Shown one piece after another: positions 24,915-33,922 of a DNA stretch of 36,073 nucleotides. Numbering within the stretch: the stretch's first letter is position 1; each line of letters starts with the position of its first letter. The position numbers and the translations under genes are program-made. The stretch lies in contig WHTY01000049.1 of assembly GCA_009377475.1 (NCBI GenBank), positions 1-36,073 of the forward strand, given 5' to 3'. The DNA comes from Actinophytocola sp. (lineage in GTDB: Bacteria > Actinomycetota > Actinomycetes > Mycobacteriales > Pseudonocardiaceae). The notes under the pieces were generated by a model. That model did not search any database. It was not told the DNA's origin and saw nothing but the letters and a program-made list of their open reading frames with translations.

Positions 24915-27900
24915 CTAGCTGACGTAGATCCGGCGCACCGGACTGAAGCCCTTCGCATGGTCGAAGTGACCCGGCTTGACCACTCGGAAAGCGAACCAGC
25001 GGTTTTGCCACCGGCGCAGGGAGAACTGGTATTTGCTGTCGGAGTTCAGCCGCTGCTGTGTGATGGTCTTCCACCGCTTGTCGCCACGGTCCCACTGCTG
25101 GAGCTTGACAACCTCGCCAGCGTGCTTCGGCGCGACCCTGCCGCGGAGCGCGACCCACTGCCCCCGGTTCGGCCGGTAGTCGTTGAACCACGAGGTGACC
25201 TTCTGCCGCACCCAGACCTTCTTCAGGTCCGACCTGCTCCACATCCGCATCTGGTTGCCGGACCAGTAGAACACCTTGTACTGGAAGTTCCGGAACGGCT
25301 TGTGCGTGAACGAGTAGGCGCCGTTGCCGTCGGTGTGCATCCGGTCGATGGTGCGCCAACTGCCGCCCCTCGGCCTGCCCTTGAGCACGACCTTCTGCCC
25401 GCTCAGCGCGCGCTGGTTGTCGGTGTTGACCATGGTGCCGCTGATCGTCGTACGCCTGCCGAAGCGGAACACCCTCGGTTTGGTGCTCGCGGCCAGCGTG
25501 GTGCCCCGGAGCACGTGCTGGCTGAACCCACCGGCCCCGTCGGCGCTGTACGCCCGCATCCGGAAGTTGTACGTCGTCTCGCGCCCAAGGCCCCGGACGA
25601 CGTACCGGGTGGTGTCGGCCGGGATGTCGTCGATCCGCTTGACGACGCTACCGGCGTGGCGCACGACGATGGCGTATTTCTCAACGCCGCCGTCGCCTTC
25701 CCACACCGGCGGCTGCCAGGTCACGACGGCCCGGCGGAACTGGCCGGTCGCGGTCTGGTTCGACGGGCTGCTCGGCCGGTCGCCGCCGCAGGCGTAGAGG
25801 TTGACGTTGTCCAACGTCCAGCCGTCGAACGACAGCTCAGGGTCGGCGGTGATCCGCCAGCGGAAGATGACGTCCTTGCCCTCGAGCGAGGTGACGTTGA
25901 CGCGACTCGACAAGTAGCCGTGGCTGTCGCCGCCGAAGCCCCGGTACCGGCTCGCGATGGTGCCAGTGTTCGGGTCCCAGTTCTCGATCGTGTCGTCGGG
26001 GCCGTTGACCCACGGCAACCCCGCGGCCGAGCGGTAGCTCCTGCCGCCGTTGGTGGAGTACTGCAGCACGCCACCGGCGAAGTACTGGGTACCGGCCTGC
26101 TCGGTCTCGGGCCAGTGCGCGAACAGGTACTGGTGGTCGAACCGCAGGAACGTCTTGACCCCGCGGGGGATCTCGAACCGCTTCGTGAGCTTGGCGAACG
26201 TCCGCTTGGGCTCGCCGAGCTGCCGGATCGGCTCCCAGCCGTACATGCTGTAGGTGCCGCTCTTGGCGTAGTTGGCCACCCGGTGCCACATGTTTCTGGT
26301 GGTGGACCAGTTGCCGAGCGACCCGAAGCCCTCGTGGAACACGGTGGCCTTCTGGGTGTCCGCCGGGCAGACCGGGGCCTCGGGGGCCTTCGCGTTCGGG
26401 CTGGTCGGCTGCTTGTTCATCTCGGTCGCGGTGACCGCATCGGTGACGGTGTCACAGTCGCCGCTGGCGATGCCCTCGGTGCCGATGAGGTTGGCGCACG
26501 CCTGCGGCAGCGCGTGGAACAGGTCCTCGTAGTCCGCGCCGGAGGCGAGCGTCCGCAACGTCTCGTAGTAGATCTCCGTGGCCTTCGCGTGGCCGATGCC
26601 GGTGATGGTGCGGCCGTTGAACGGGACAGCGCCCTCCGACGGCTCCCGCGCGATCAGGTAGGCGGCCTTGTTGCCGACACCGCTGTTGGTGTGCACGCCG
26701 CCGTTGTCGAACCGATTGCTGTCGATCGTCTCCGCCGAGTAGGTGGGGCTGGTCATGCGGTCCGGCTGGTTGGTGGCCTCCGGGTCCGCCATGTCGCGGA
26801 CGATGCCGAACGGCGAGTCCTCACCCAGCTTCCACGGGTTGTCCGCCTCAGTGTTGCCGTTGTTGAGGTCGACCAGCTCGCCGAAGACATCCGCCATGGA
26901 CTCGTTGATCGCGCCCGACTGGTACCAGTACATCAGGTTGGCGGTCTGCTCGATGACGCCGTGAGTGAGCTCGTGCGCGACGACGTCGTCCGCCTGCGGC
27001 ATGCCGCCGCCGTAGAAGACGCCGTTGCCGTTCCAGAAGGCGTTCACCATGGGGCAGTCGCCCTGGCCCTGCGGCGGGCAGTAGCGCACCGTCGAGCGCA
27101 GCCGCTTGCCGTAGCCGTTCCCGACGTCAGTGCCGATCATCGCGGTGAGGTCGATGTCGAGCTCGTCCTCGAAGTAGTCCGACGTGTCGCCCGTGTAGTC
27201 ATAGGCGGCGTCGACGTCGGCGATGCCGGTCGTGGCGCCGCCTTCCTCACGCGCGGCCGCGCGCCGCTTGCACGTCGCCAGCTTGGGGTCGCCGTTGGCG
27301 TCCGTGCCGTCGCGCCGGTTGTTGCGGTCGCAGACCACGCGGTCGGCGTGGCTGACCTGGTTGAAGGTCAGCGGCACCGACCCGCGGGTGCGGTCGACCA
27401 GCACCAGGTGGTCGATGTGCGCCGGGCCGGTGACCTCGATCTTGTAGACCGGGGCCAGCTCAGCCGAAACGCTGCCCGAGCCGATCAGCGCCGGGTCGTA
27501 GGCGTAGGCCTCCGGCTCGCTCGCCCGCAACGCGCTCGCCGGGACGTCGTGGGCACGCGCGGCCAGCGTGATCGCGGTCTCGCGCGCCTGCTCCGGCGTG
27601 ACCTTCCGCTCGCGCTGCGACAGCGACAACGGCGTCGTCTCACCGGTCACCGAGCGCAGGTTGCCGCCGCCGTCGAGCGCGACGACGAGCTCGCCGCCGA
27701 GGACGGGCATGCCGTCGACGGCCTGTTGGAAGCGCACGAGCTTGCCAACGCCACGCGACGCCGACGTGCGCGTCGCGATGGCGTCCGAACTGGCGCGGTC
27801 CAGTGCCCACAGCGCGCCATAGCGCCGCAGGTACTGGGCGGCCTGCTGCGCGTGCGACGCCTCGGCCGCCTGCGTGGGCTTGCGCACCGGCTTGCCGTGC

Positions 27901-28112
27901 TCGGTGCCAACGAACTCGACGACGCCGCGCTCGTCGCGCTTGACCGTCACCGTGCCGGTGGACTGCCGCTTCATATCCCGTTCAGCGGCCTGGGATGGGT
28001 CTTCCTGTTGTTGCGCGGTCGGCCTCGGCGACACCGACGCATAGCCGGTGGCGGGCACACCGAACACCAACGCGCTCGTCATGGCAACGACGAGCCAGCG
28101 ATGTGGACGCAC
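24915..28112 (-). CDS. Secreted M4 (thermolysin-like) metallopeptidase with accessory C-terminal domains
   Basis: 1065 aa from a GTG at 28112 with AGGGGG close upstream. Open frame beyond it is not signal-like. Order: signal peptide (RPHRWLVVAMTSALVFGVPA), FTP/PepSY-type propeptide (about 35-210), M4 catalytic domain (about 230-550) with H380-E381 and H384 in HELTH, zinc ligand E404 in NESMADVFGE, and active-site H474 in DNGGVHTNSGV. A jelly-roll segment (from FGSLGNWSTTRNMW) like those in immune inhibitor A peptidases follows, then a fibronectin III domain (about 780-865; TYNFRMRAYSADG), then two Ig-like stretches rich in Trp/Arg with RGRV and WxxxD patterns. Exported as a zymogen, it should degrade extracellular protein. 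It ends without a sortase motif. Confidence 0.92.
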   Translation of the reverse strand: MRPHRWLVVAMTSALVFGVPATGYASVSPRPTAQQQEDPSQAAERDMKRQSTGTVTVKRDERGVVEFVGTEHGKPVRKPTQAAEASHAQQAAQYLRRYGALWALDRASSDAIATRTSASRGVGKLVRFQQAVDGMPVLGGELVVALDGGGNLRSVTGETTPLSLSQRERKVTPEQARETAITLAARAHDVPASALRASEPEAYAYDPALIGSGSVSAELAPVYKIEVTGPAHIDHLVLVDRTRGSVPLTFNQVSHADRVVCDRNNRRDGTDANGDPKLATCKRRAAAREEGGATTGIADVDAAYDYTGDTSDYFEDELDIDLTAMIGTDVGNGYGKRLRSTVRYCPPQGQGDCPMVNAFWNGNGVFYGGGMPQADDVVAHELTHGVIEQTANLMYWYQSGAINESMADVFGELVDLNNGNTEADNPWKLGEDSPFGIVRDMADPEATNQPDRMTSPTYSAETIDSNRFDNGGVHTNSGVGNKAAYLIAREPSEGAVPFNGRTITGIGHAKATEIYYETLRTLASGADYEDLFHALPQACANLIGTEGIASGDCDTVTDAVTATEMNKQPTSPNAKAPEAPVCPADTQKATVFHEGFGSLGNWSTTRNMWHRVANYAKSGTYSMYGWEPIRQLGEPKRTFAKLTKRFEIPRGVKTFLRFDHQYLFAHWPETEQAGTQYFAGGVLQYSTNGGRSYRSAAGLPWVNGPDDTIENWDPNTGTIASRYRGFGGDSHGYLSSRVNVTSLEGKDVIFRWRITADPELSFDGWTLDNVNLYACGGDRPSSPSNQTATGQFRRAVVTWQPPVWEGDGGVEKYAIVVRHAGSVVKRIDDIPADTTRYVVRGLGRETTYNFRMRAYSADGAGGFSQHVLRGTTLAASTKPRVFRFGRRTTISGTMVNTDNQRALSGQKVVLKGRPRGGSWRTIDRMHTDGNGAYSFTHKPFRNFQYKVFYWSGNQMRMWSRSDLKKVWVRQKVTSWFNDYRPNRGQWVALRGRVAPKHAGEVVKLQQWDRGDKRWKTITQQRLNSDSKYQFSLRRWQNRWFAFRVVKPGHFDHAKGFSPVRRIYVS

Positions 28113-28171
28113 ATGTCCCCCTGTGTTCTGTTCTGTATCACTGCAAAATCCCCGACAGTAAATTTGCACAG

Positions 28172-28199
28172 ACATTACACGACTGGGCGAAGTAGTAAA
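28172..28199 (-). promoter_or_regulatory. Possible promoter of the M4 peptidase gene
   Basis: TTTACT (28199-28194) and TAATGT (28177-28172) on the minus strand are 16 nt apart, about 60 nt before the GTG start, in a locally AT-rich patch. Confidence 0.4.
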
Positions 28200-28644
28200 C
28201 TCGTCCGGGTTAAACTGCGGCCACATTGTGCTCAGCCGTGGATACCCTCCGTGGCCGCTATCGGGGAGCGGCCAGCGTTACTCGACCAGCTGCGGCAGAT
28301 GACTCAGTCTTCGTCCGTCACGGGTGTCGCAGTAGGTTGCAGCTGGTGAAACGCGCGGCACGGCGCGTCGCTTCGGCGACGCGTCCATTCGAGTGATTTT
28401 TCAATGGCGACGACTCCCGCCAGAAACACTGCCGCCCGCTGGCGGCGCGGTGAGCTTGGCATTTCCCCATATTCGTCAGCGCGTATGATCACTCATCAAA
28501 ACGGAAGACTATTCGCGTATTTTGCGCGCCGTCACGGGATGCGCAACGGACGAGCGATCGTCTAGAATTGGTTCACCATTACCGAGCTACGTCATGGGGG
28601 CTACTTCACACCGCGAGGCCCGGGGGCCGACGGAAAGCCGTGAG
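28200..28644. other. Intergenic region with a -10-like element
   Basis: No gene is supported. TAGAAT at 28563-28568 on plus is a good -10 without a clear -35 and could serve the GNAT-like gene. The short open frame at 28304-28492 on minus has no recognisable features. Confidence 0.35.
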
Positions 28645-29301
28645 GTGACTGTGACGGCAATGAAGCAACTGCCGGCGAATCCGCTGTCGATCAATCTGAG
28701 ATTCGAACATCAGCGACTGTGGTGGCAGACCGACGACGAAGATCACATGCCGGAGCGCTGGAGCGTGTCCGCCGATGTGGGCGGTGGCCAGTGCCCGCGA
28801 GAGAGCAGGCATGTTGCCGACTTTGCGCTGGTCATCGCCGATCTGCGCCGGGAGCGGAACCTGCTCGACGCCCCCGATCTCGGCGACTGGGCGATGGAGT
28901 TCATCGCGGAGACGTTGATCGACCCCGCGCAGGGCAGGTTGCATCCCGACCTCGATGAGCTAATCACACCCGGCGTCGCGCGCATGGTGATCGTCCGGCA
29001 CGTCGTGCTGACGCCACCGTGGCAAGGCCATGGCCTCGGCGGCGCTTTGCTCGCGGGCGCGCTGCGCGCCCTCGCGCCCGGCGCGCGACTGGCCGTCTCC
29101 CGCGTTTCGCCTCTCGATTTCCTCGACGCCACCCCGGACAAGGTGTCCGCCGAGCTGGCGAGTATTCGATTCGGCGCGCTCCTGGAGCGAATCGGATTCG
29201 AACAATGGCGCGAGGTGCATTTCGTCGACCTGCAACACCCCCAACTCCTCGACGCCAGGATGGAAATGTTCGAACATTACGATGACCGCGACAAAATGTG
29301 A
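28645..29301 (+). CDS. GNAT-like acetyltransferase-fold protein
   Basis: 218 aa from GTG 28645, chosen for GGAAAG 7 nt upstream; ATG 28594 (235 aa) or ATG 28660 are alternatives. Residues 113-140 read RMVIVRHVVLTPPWQGHGLG, the beta4-loop of GNAT enzymes with Q127-x-x-G-x-G132 that holds the acetyl-CoA pyrophosphate (Arg is more usual at the first position). The N-terminal 60 residues include WW and a Cys with no clear match. Substrate unknown. Neighbours give no pathway hint. It may be monocistronic. Confidence 0.65.
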   Translation: MTVTAMKQLPANPLSINLRFEHQRLWWQTDDEDHMPERWSVSADVGGGQCPRESRHVADFALVIADLRRERNLLDAPDLGDWAMEFIAETLIDPAQGRLHPDLDELITPGVARMVIVRHVVLTPPWQGHGLGGALLAGALRALAPGARLAVSRVSPLDFLDATPDKVSAELASIRFGALLERIGFEQWREVHFVDLQHPQLLDARMEMFEHYDDRDKM

Positions 29302-29448
29302 CCCGCCACGCCGTGTCCCCCGTTCCTCGCGCCGTGTTCCCCGTTCTCGACGTCGAACTGGCGTGAACGCTTGTCACCCCGCCAACGATCACCCCGCGTG
29401 ACTAGCGCGCCCGGCATTCGATCGGCAGCCCACTTCTCGCTCCGGCCT

Positions 29449-29505
29449 ATGGATCTTGAGGCGTTCTGGCTGTCCGGACGACCACGAAGTCTCAAGATCG
29501 ACCAG
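29449..29505. repeat. Inverted-repeat element at the 5' end of the HNH gene
   Basis: GATCTTGAG (29452-29460) pairs with CTCAAGATC (29491-29499), enclosing the smaller palindrome GTCCGGAC (29472-29479). A short frame from ATG 29449 ends in TAA at 29508. This may be a dispersed intergenic element. No second copy is in the window. Confidence 0.45.
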
Positions 29506-30052
29506 TAACCTACTGCGCACTGACCCGATCGCGCCGGAGGACACCGGGGCACACTACGACCGCGACGACTGGCCACATTGGACGTACCAGGGCGACGGCT
29601 GCGACATGCGCGACCGGATCCTGATCGAGCAGGGCCGTAGCGTGCGGCAGGGCGATGATTGCGCCATCACGGACGGGACGTGGCTGAGCAGCTACGACGG
29701 CGCAACCGTGACCGACTCGAGCGACCTCGACATCGATCATATGGTGCCGCTGGCTGAGGTCATGCGCTCAGGCCGGATCGTCGATGGACGTCGTGTCGGG
29801 CCGCGCAACTGGTCCGAAGCCGAGCGCCAACGGTACGCCAACGACCCCGCGGTGCTGATCGCCGTCACGGCGGCGACGAACCGCTCCAAGGGCGACCAGG
29901 ACCCCGCACATTGGCTGCCGGAACGCGACCGGTGCGGGTACGTGCGCCACTGGCTCGAGGTCAAGCACCGCTACAAGCTGTCCGCCGACCCGGACGAGGC
30001 CGAGGCGATCGCGAACGTGCTGGCCAACTGCCCCGGCGACCAGCGCGAGTGA
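29456..30052 (+). CDS. HNH nuclease domain protein (DUF1524/GmrSD C-terminal type), possibly 5'-truncated
   Basis: 198 aa if the TTG at 29456 is used; no better start was found. The domain is nearly complete: HYDRDDWPHW, GDGCDMRDRIL, the metal/catalytic D94-H95 in DLDIDHMVPL, YANDPAVLIAV, and the NRSKGDQDPAHWLP motif with its Asn and Lys, then CGYVRHWLEVKHRYKL. Proteins of this kind in actinobacteria are normally exported or lipidated, with 40-80 residues including a signal before the domain. Here the first 20 residues are hydrophilic and come from a palindromic element. It is either a cytoplasmic variant or a decapitated gene. Expected activity: metal-dependent DNA cleavage. Confidence 0.7.
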   Translation: MRRSGCPDDHEVSRSTSNLLRTDPIAPEDTGAHYDRDDWPHWTYQGDGCDMRDRILIEQGRSVRQGDDCAITDGTWLSSYDGATVTDSSDLDIDHMVPLAEVMRSGRIVDGRRVGPRNWSEAERQRYANDPAVLIAVTAATNRSKGDQDPAHWLPERDRCGYVRHWLEVKHRYKLSADPDEAEAIANVLANCPGDQRE

Positions 30053-30180
30053 CACGGCTCGGACGAGACACGGACGCGGACGGACGCGGACGGGAATGAG
30101 CCTGCCTTGGTCGCGCGGGTCGGTCTCGACACCGGCCCGCCTCCCGTGTAGAAAAGCGCAGGATAACGGCTAGGAGGGGC

Positions 30181-32061
30181 ATGACAACGCGGGAGAACGC
30201 TGACGTGGGAAGGGGCCGGTCGAGGTGGCGCTGGTGGTGGGTGCCGCTCGCGCTGGTGACGGCGTCCGCCGTGGCGGTCGTGCTGTTCACGGCCGTCGGC
30301 GGTGGTGAGCCCGCGAAGCCGCTGCCGCCGGTGAAGACGCTGCCGTCGTCCGGGAAGTGGTCCGGGACGACCAGTGCGTACCCGGTGCCGGGGATGTCGA
30401 CGGCCTTGCCACGGACGGAGATCGCGTTCCGCGACGTCCCCCGCGATGAGCGTGGCCAGATCGCCGTCGAGGGAGCGAGGAGCGGGAAGCACAAGGGCAG
30501 GATCGTGGACCACCCGGACGGCGAAGGCTTCTCGTTCGTGCCGAAAGGCCGTTTTCACCCCGGCGAGGAGGTGCGGGTAAGCACGGACCTTGCTGTGCGC
30601 GGCGACGACGACGGCGACTTCACGTTCACCATCGCGCGGAAGTTCCACGACCCCGTGTCGAGCCCATCGGGGCCGCCGCAAGAGCTGACTCCGGAGCAGG
30701 CGGCGAACTACCAGAAGTTCGCGACGCGCCCAGATTTGCTGCCACCGAAGATCGACGTCGTCCAGCCATCCGGGTCCAAGACGTCGGACGGCCTGATCTT
30801 CCACACGCCGAAGGACCGGAGCACCAGGGCGGACCAGGAAGGTCCGATGATCGTGGACGATCAGGGCGAGGTGGTCTGGTTCCGGCCGCTCAACGGCAAG
30901 CGCGCCGCGGACTTCAAGGTGAGTGAGTACCGGGGTGAGAAGGTGTTGCTGTGGTGGCAGGGGCAGATTCGGCACTCGCACGGTCCTGACCGCGTCGTCA
31001 TCCTCGATGAGCGCTACGAGACGGTGGCCCGCGTCACGCCAACGGGGTATGACGACATCGACGGCCACGAGGTCTTGCTGACCCCGCGGGGCACGGCGTT
31101 GATGCTCATCAAGAACCCGGTGATGTGGGACGTTCCCGGCGACGATCGCGGCAAGCGGCCGGTGATCGACTGCGTGTTGCAGGAGGTCGACGTCGAGACC
31201 GGGCGGGTGCTGTTCGAATGGCACAGCCTTGGCAACATCGACGTCAACGAGACGTACGCGAAGTCGGAGCACTACCTCGACCGGCCGTGGGACTGGCTGC
31301 ACGCGAACTCGATCGAGGTCGATGAGAACGGTGACTTCCTCATCTCCGCCCGGCACACGTCGGCCGTCTACAAGATCGACAGGGAGACGGGGCGGGTGAT
31401 CTGGCGTCTCGGCGGGCAGCGCAGCGACTTCGAGATGGGGCCGGGGACGACGTTCTCGTTCCAGCACGACGCCCGTGTCCGTCCGGATGGGACCATCACG
31501 ATCCTGGACAACGCCCACGGCGCGCCCGATCCGCCGGACACCGATGTGTCGCGCGGCATCGTGCTTCGGCTCGACCGCGAGAAGGCGGAGGCGACGCTGG
31601 TCCGCGAGTACCGGGAACCCAACGACGGGATGTCCACCGCCGAAGCCAACATGCAGGACCTGCCCGACGGGAACGTGTTCATCGGCTGGGGCACGAACGG
31701 CATCCCCGGGTACAGCGAGTACACCCACGACGGCGAGCTCGTCTACGACGCCCGGCTTCCGGAGAGCATCGAGTCCTATCGCTCGTATCGTTTCCCCTGG
31801 CGCGGGCGGCCGACGTCCGATCCCGCGATCGAGGTGCGCGACGGGAAGCGGGTGTACGCGAGCTGGAACGGCGCCACGGACGTCGACCGGTGGCAGGTTC
31901 TCGCCGGGCCGTCGCGCCAGACGCTGCGGCCCATCGCGACGGCGTCCCGGGACGGCTTCGAGACACGGATCGACGTCGCCACGAAGGCGAAGTTCATCGC
32001 CGTGCGGGCGAAGGACGCCGACGGGAAGACGTTGGGGACGTCGTCAGCGCGCAGGCGGTGA
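30181..32061 (+). CDS. Membrane-anchored arylsulfotransferase-like (ASST family) beta-propeller protein
   Basis: 626 aa. ATG with AGGAGG close upstream. Arg/Trp-rich N-terminus, one membrane helix (about 21-42), a Pro-rich linker, a beta domain (about 60-170), then the propeller (about 200-560). Typical of the ASST superfamily are DWLHANSIEVDENGDFLIS (H374), KIDRETGRVIWRLGGQ, TFSFQHDARVRPDGTITI (H429) and MQDLPDGNVFIGWG. The C-terminus (about 565-626) is fibronectin-like. Characterised members move sulfate between phenols without PAPS. Whether this actinobacterial branch is active is unknown. Acts outside the membrane. Convergent with the next gene, 9 nt apart. Confidence 0.8.
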   Translation: MTTRENADVGRGRSRWRWWWVPLALVTASAVAVVLFTAVGGGEPAKPLPPVKTLPSSGKWSGTTSAYPVPGMSTALPRTEIAFRDVPRDERGQIAVEGARSGKHKGRIVDHPDGEGFSFVPKGRFHPGEEVRVSTDLAVRGDDDGDFTFTIARKFHDPVSSPSGPPQELTPEQAANYQKFATRPDLLPPKIDVVQPSGSKTSDGLIFHTPKDRSTRADQEGPMIVDDQGEVVWFRPLNGKRAADFKVSEYRGEKVLLWWQGQIRHSHGPDRVVILDERYETVARVTPTGYDDIDGHEVLLTPRGTALMLIKNPVMWDVPGDDRGKRPVIDCVLQEVDVETGRVLFEWHSLGNIDVNETYAKSEHYLDRPWDWLHANSIEVDENGDFLISARHTSAVYKIDRETGRVIWRLGGQRSDFEMGPGTTFSFQHDARVRPDGTITILDNAHGAPDPPDTDVSRGIVLRLDREKAEATLVREYREPNDGMSTAEANMQDLPDGNVFIGWGTNGIPGYSEYTHDGELVYDARLPESIESYRSYRFPWRGRPTSDPAIEVRDGKRVYASWNGATDVDRWQVLAGPSRQTLRPIATASRDGFETRIDVATKAKFIAVRAKDADGKTLGTSSARRR

Positions 32062-32070
32062 GTGGGTCGG

Positions 32071-32952
32071 TTACGCAGGGTGCGATGCCCGGGGCGTCTG
32101 CTGCGCGGACAGCCATTGCCGGACGGTGACCGCTGTCGGCAGGATCCGCAGCGTTTCGCTGGTGTCGGTCGGGATCGTGGCGGTGCGGAGCCAACGCCAC
32201 ATCGTGGTGAGGTCGGTGCCGACGATGCGCTCGAAGAGCCAGACCGGCATGGGGAATCGCCTCGGCGGCTTGCCGGTGACGTCGCGCCAGATCGCGCGAC
32301 AGTCGTCGATGGACTGGACGTCGGCGACGAGGGTGAGGGCCGCGCCGATGAACCGGGACGGCTCGGCGAACGCCAGCGCGGCGATCGCGCCGAGGTCGTC
32401 GACGGAGAGCCACACCACCGGGCGGTCCGCGCCCATCAGCTTGGGCATGACATGCCAGGTCGAGACGGGCGGGTAGTAGTCGCGATCGGTCATCAGCTCC
32501 ATGAACGCCATCGGCCGCAGCACCGTGAGCGGGAGGCCGAGGCGTCGCATGTGGGCCTCGATGGCCAGCTTGGAGTCCCACGAGCCGACGCCGGTGCCGG
32601 ACGCGCCGGTGCCCGCCGAGCCGTAGACGACGTGGCTCACGCCCGCGTCGCGTGCCGCGTCCGCGACCGCGATGCCGTGGCGTATCTCGGCGTCGATGCT
32701 GCTGGTCATCGGGTTCTGCACGCTGTAGACGCCGTGGGCGTCGCGGAACGCCGCGCGCAGCGTGTCCGGCTCGTCGAAGTCCGCCCTGACGACGTCCGCG
32801 CCGAGGTCGGTGAGCGCCCGCGCGCGGTCGCTGTCCGGGGTCCTGGTGAGTGCCCGCACCCGCCAGCCGTCGCGGAGCAAGTGCCTGGTGACCGCGCTGC
32901 CCTGTCTGCCCGTCGCGCCGGTCACGGCGACGAGGCGGTCGTCCGCCGACAT
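32071..32952 (-). CDS. NmrA-like NAD(P)-binding protein (atypical SDR)
   Basis: 293 aa from ATG 32952 with GGAAGG 8 nt upstream; the GTG at 32961 overlaps that site. Rossmann motif VTGATGRQG (10-18), then LGADVVRADFDEP, GVYSVQN and HVVYGSAG. There is no YxxxK catalytic pair at the classical place, as usual for NmrA-type proteins that sense redox state or reduce quinones and other small molecules. The C-terminal part contains the substrate-side segment DDLGAIAALAFAEP. Substrate unknown. No regulator is adjacent. Confidence 0.82.
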   Translation of the reverse strand: MSADDRLVAVTGATGRQGSAVTRHLLRDGWRVRALTRTPDSDRARALTDLGADVVRADFDEPDTLRAAFRDAHGVYSVQNPMTSSIDAEIRHGIAVADAARDAGVSHVVYGSAGTGASGTGVGSWDSKLAIEAHMRRLGLPLTVLRPMAFMELMTDRDYYPPVSTWHVMPKLMGADRPVVWLSVDDLGAIAALAFAEPSRFIGAALTLVADVQSIDDCRAIWRDVTGKPPRRFPMPVWLFERIVGTDLTTMWRWLRTATIPTDTSETLRILPTAVTVRQWLSAQQTPRASHPA

Positions 32953-33140
32953 GGTGACCACCTTCCGTCCGCCCCTGACGTTTAGCTAGTCGCCAGGTGG
33001 GGCGCGGGAGTTACTGGTGTGCCTGCCCGACTGGTGTGGGGCCTGACCAGGCGATCGCGCACCCAGTCATCGGGTTGGAGCACCGCCTCCCGCATGGTTC
33101 CGGGCCTGCCTCCAACGAGCAGCGCGAGCACTCGTAGGAA

Positions 33141-33171
33141 GACCCCCGTCCACGGCCGGTGGACGGGGGTC
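33141..33171 (-). terminator. Terminator hairpin behind the DUF4352 gene
   Basis: A perfect 13-bp stem (33141-33153 with 33159-33171) and 5-nt loop, starting 15 nt past the stop. No T-tract. The rest of 32953-33140 shows no gene. Confidence 0.7.
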
Positions 33172-33185
33172 AGCGGAGGGTGGGG

Positions 33186-33758
33186 TCAGGGGAGGCTGAC
33201 GGTGACACCGCCGGAGAACATCGAGTCGTGGAGGACGAGCTCGACGGGCTCCACGTTCTTGGGGATGTCGAAGACGACGATGCCCTTGACCGAGTTGCCG
33301 GGGTTGATCTGCTCCAGCAGGGGGTTGGCCTTCAGCGCCGCCCAGGCGGTGTCGTCGGCGGCATATTCCCGCTTGGCCGCGTCGTAGAGGTACTGGTCGG
33401 TGGCGCTGAGCCACTGCGCCTCGGTGCCGACGTTCTCCACGGTCATGTGGACGAGCACGAACTGGCCCTGCGCCTTCTCCTTGAGGATCCCGGAACCGAT
33501 CGAGCTGACTCCGTCTTCGACCTTGGTGACGGTGAACTCGAACTTGCCATCGGCTGCCGGGTCTCCGATTCCAGTAGTAGCGTCGCCGCTGTCACTGGGG
33601 GAGGACTGCTCGCCGCCGCCAACCTGGGTCGCGATGACGATGACAGCCAGCAGGACGAGGAAGCCGGTCATGAGCTTGTGGCGCATGAACCAGTTCTTCT
33701 TCGGAGCCGCCGGAGCGGGCTGGGTGGGAACCTGCGGTATGGCGGGGGTGGTGGTCAT
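33186..33758 (-). CDS. DUF4352-domain membrane protein
   Basis: 190 aa from ATG 33758 (TTTPAIPQV); the frame extends further upstream but crosses the promoter. A Pro/Gln-rich cytoplasmic start, one helix (about 28-45), a Gly/Ser linker, then an immunoglobulin-like DUF4352 domain (about 70-190) with GQFVLVHMTVENVGTEAQ and VKGIVVFDIPKN. Family members are secreted or anchored proteins of unknown role, some acting as protease-inhibitor-like or envelope proteins. Divergent from the XRE gene, which may control it. Confidence 0.82.
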   Translation of the reverse strand: MTTTPAIPQVPTQPAPAAPKKNWFMRHKLMTGFLVLLAVIVIATQVGGGEQSSPSDSGDATTGIGDPAADGKFEFTVTKVEDGVSSIGSGILKEKAQGQFVLVHMTVENVGTEAQWLSATDQYLYDAAKREYAADDTAWAALKANPLLEQINPGNSVKGIVVFDIPKNVEPVELVLHDSMFSGGVTVSLP

Positions 33759-33822
33759 GTCTGGTGGGTGTTCCTTCTGGGAGTGAGGTGGTGGGCGGGG
33801 TTGCCGCCCATCTGTTGTGTGA

Positions 33823-33851
33823 ATCGTACTAAATTTTCGCTTAGAGAACAA
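33823..33851 (-). promoter_or_regulatory. Probable promoter of the DUF4352 gene
   Basis: On the minus strand TTGTTC (33851-33846), 17 nt, then TACGAT (33828-33823). It would start near 33817 and leave a 60-nt leader. The patch is markedly AT-rich. Confidence 0.5.
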
Positions 33852-33922
33852 TATGTAGCGCCATTTGCGACAAGTGATGCTTGTTACGTCATGGGTGTGA
33901 CACAGAGCGGTAAACTGCATGC

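Noticed and set aside
24900..28349. Plus-strand open frame of over 1100 codons opposite the M4 peptidase
   Set aside because: It is the mirror frame of a recognised gene, rich in Val/Arg/Gly with no domain; a GC-rich codon artefact.
30060..30096. Short tandem GGACGC repeats before the arylsulfotransferase-like gene
   Set aside because: Only a few imperfect 6-12 nt units; probably slippage, no sign of function.
29971..31728. Minus-strand open frame opposite the arylsulfotransferase-like gene
   Set aside because: Antisense shadow; the plus strand has the conserved propeller motifs.
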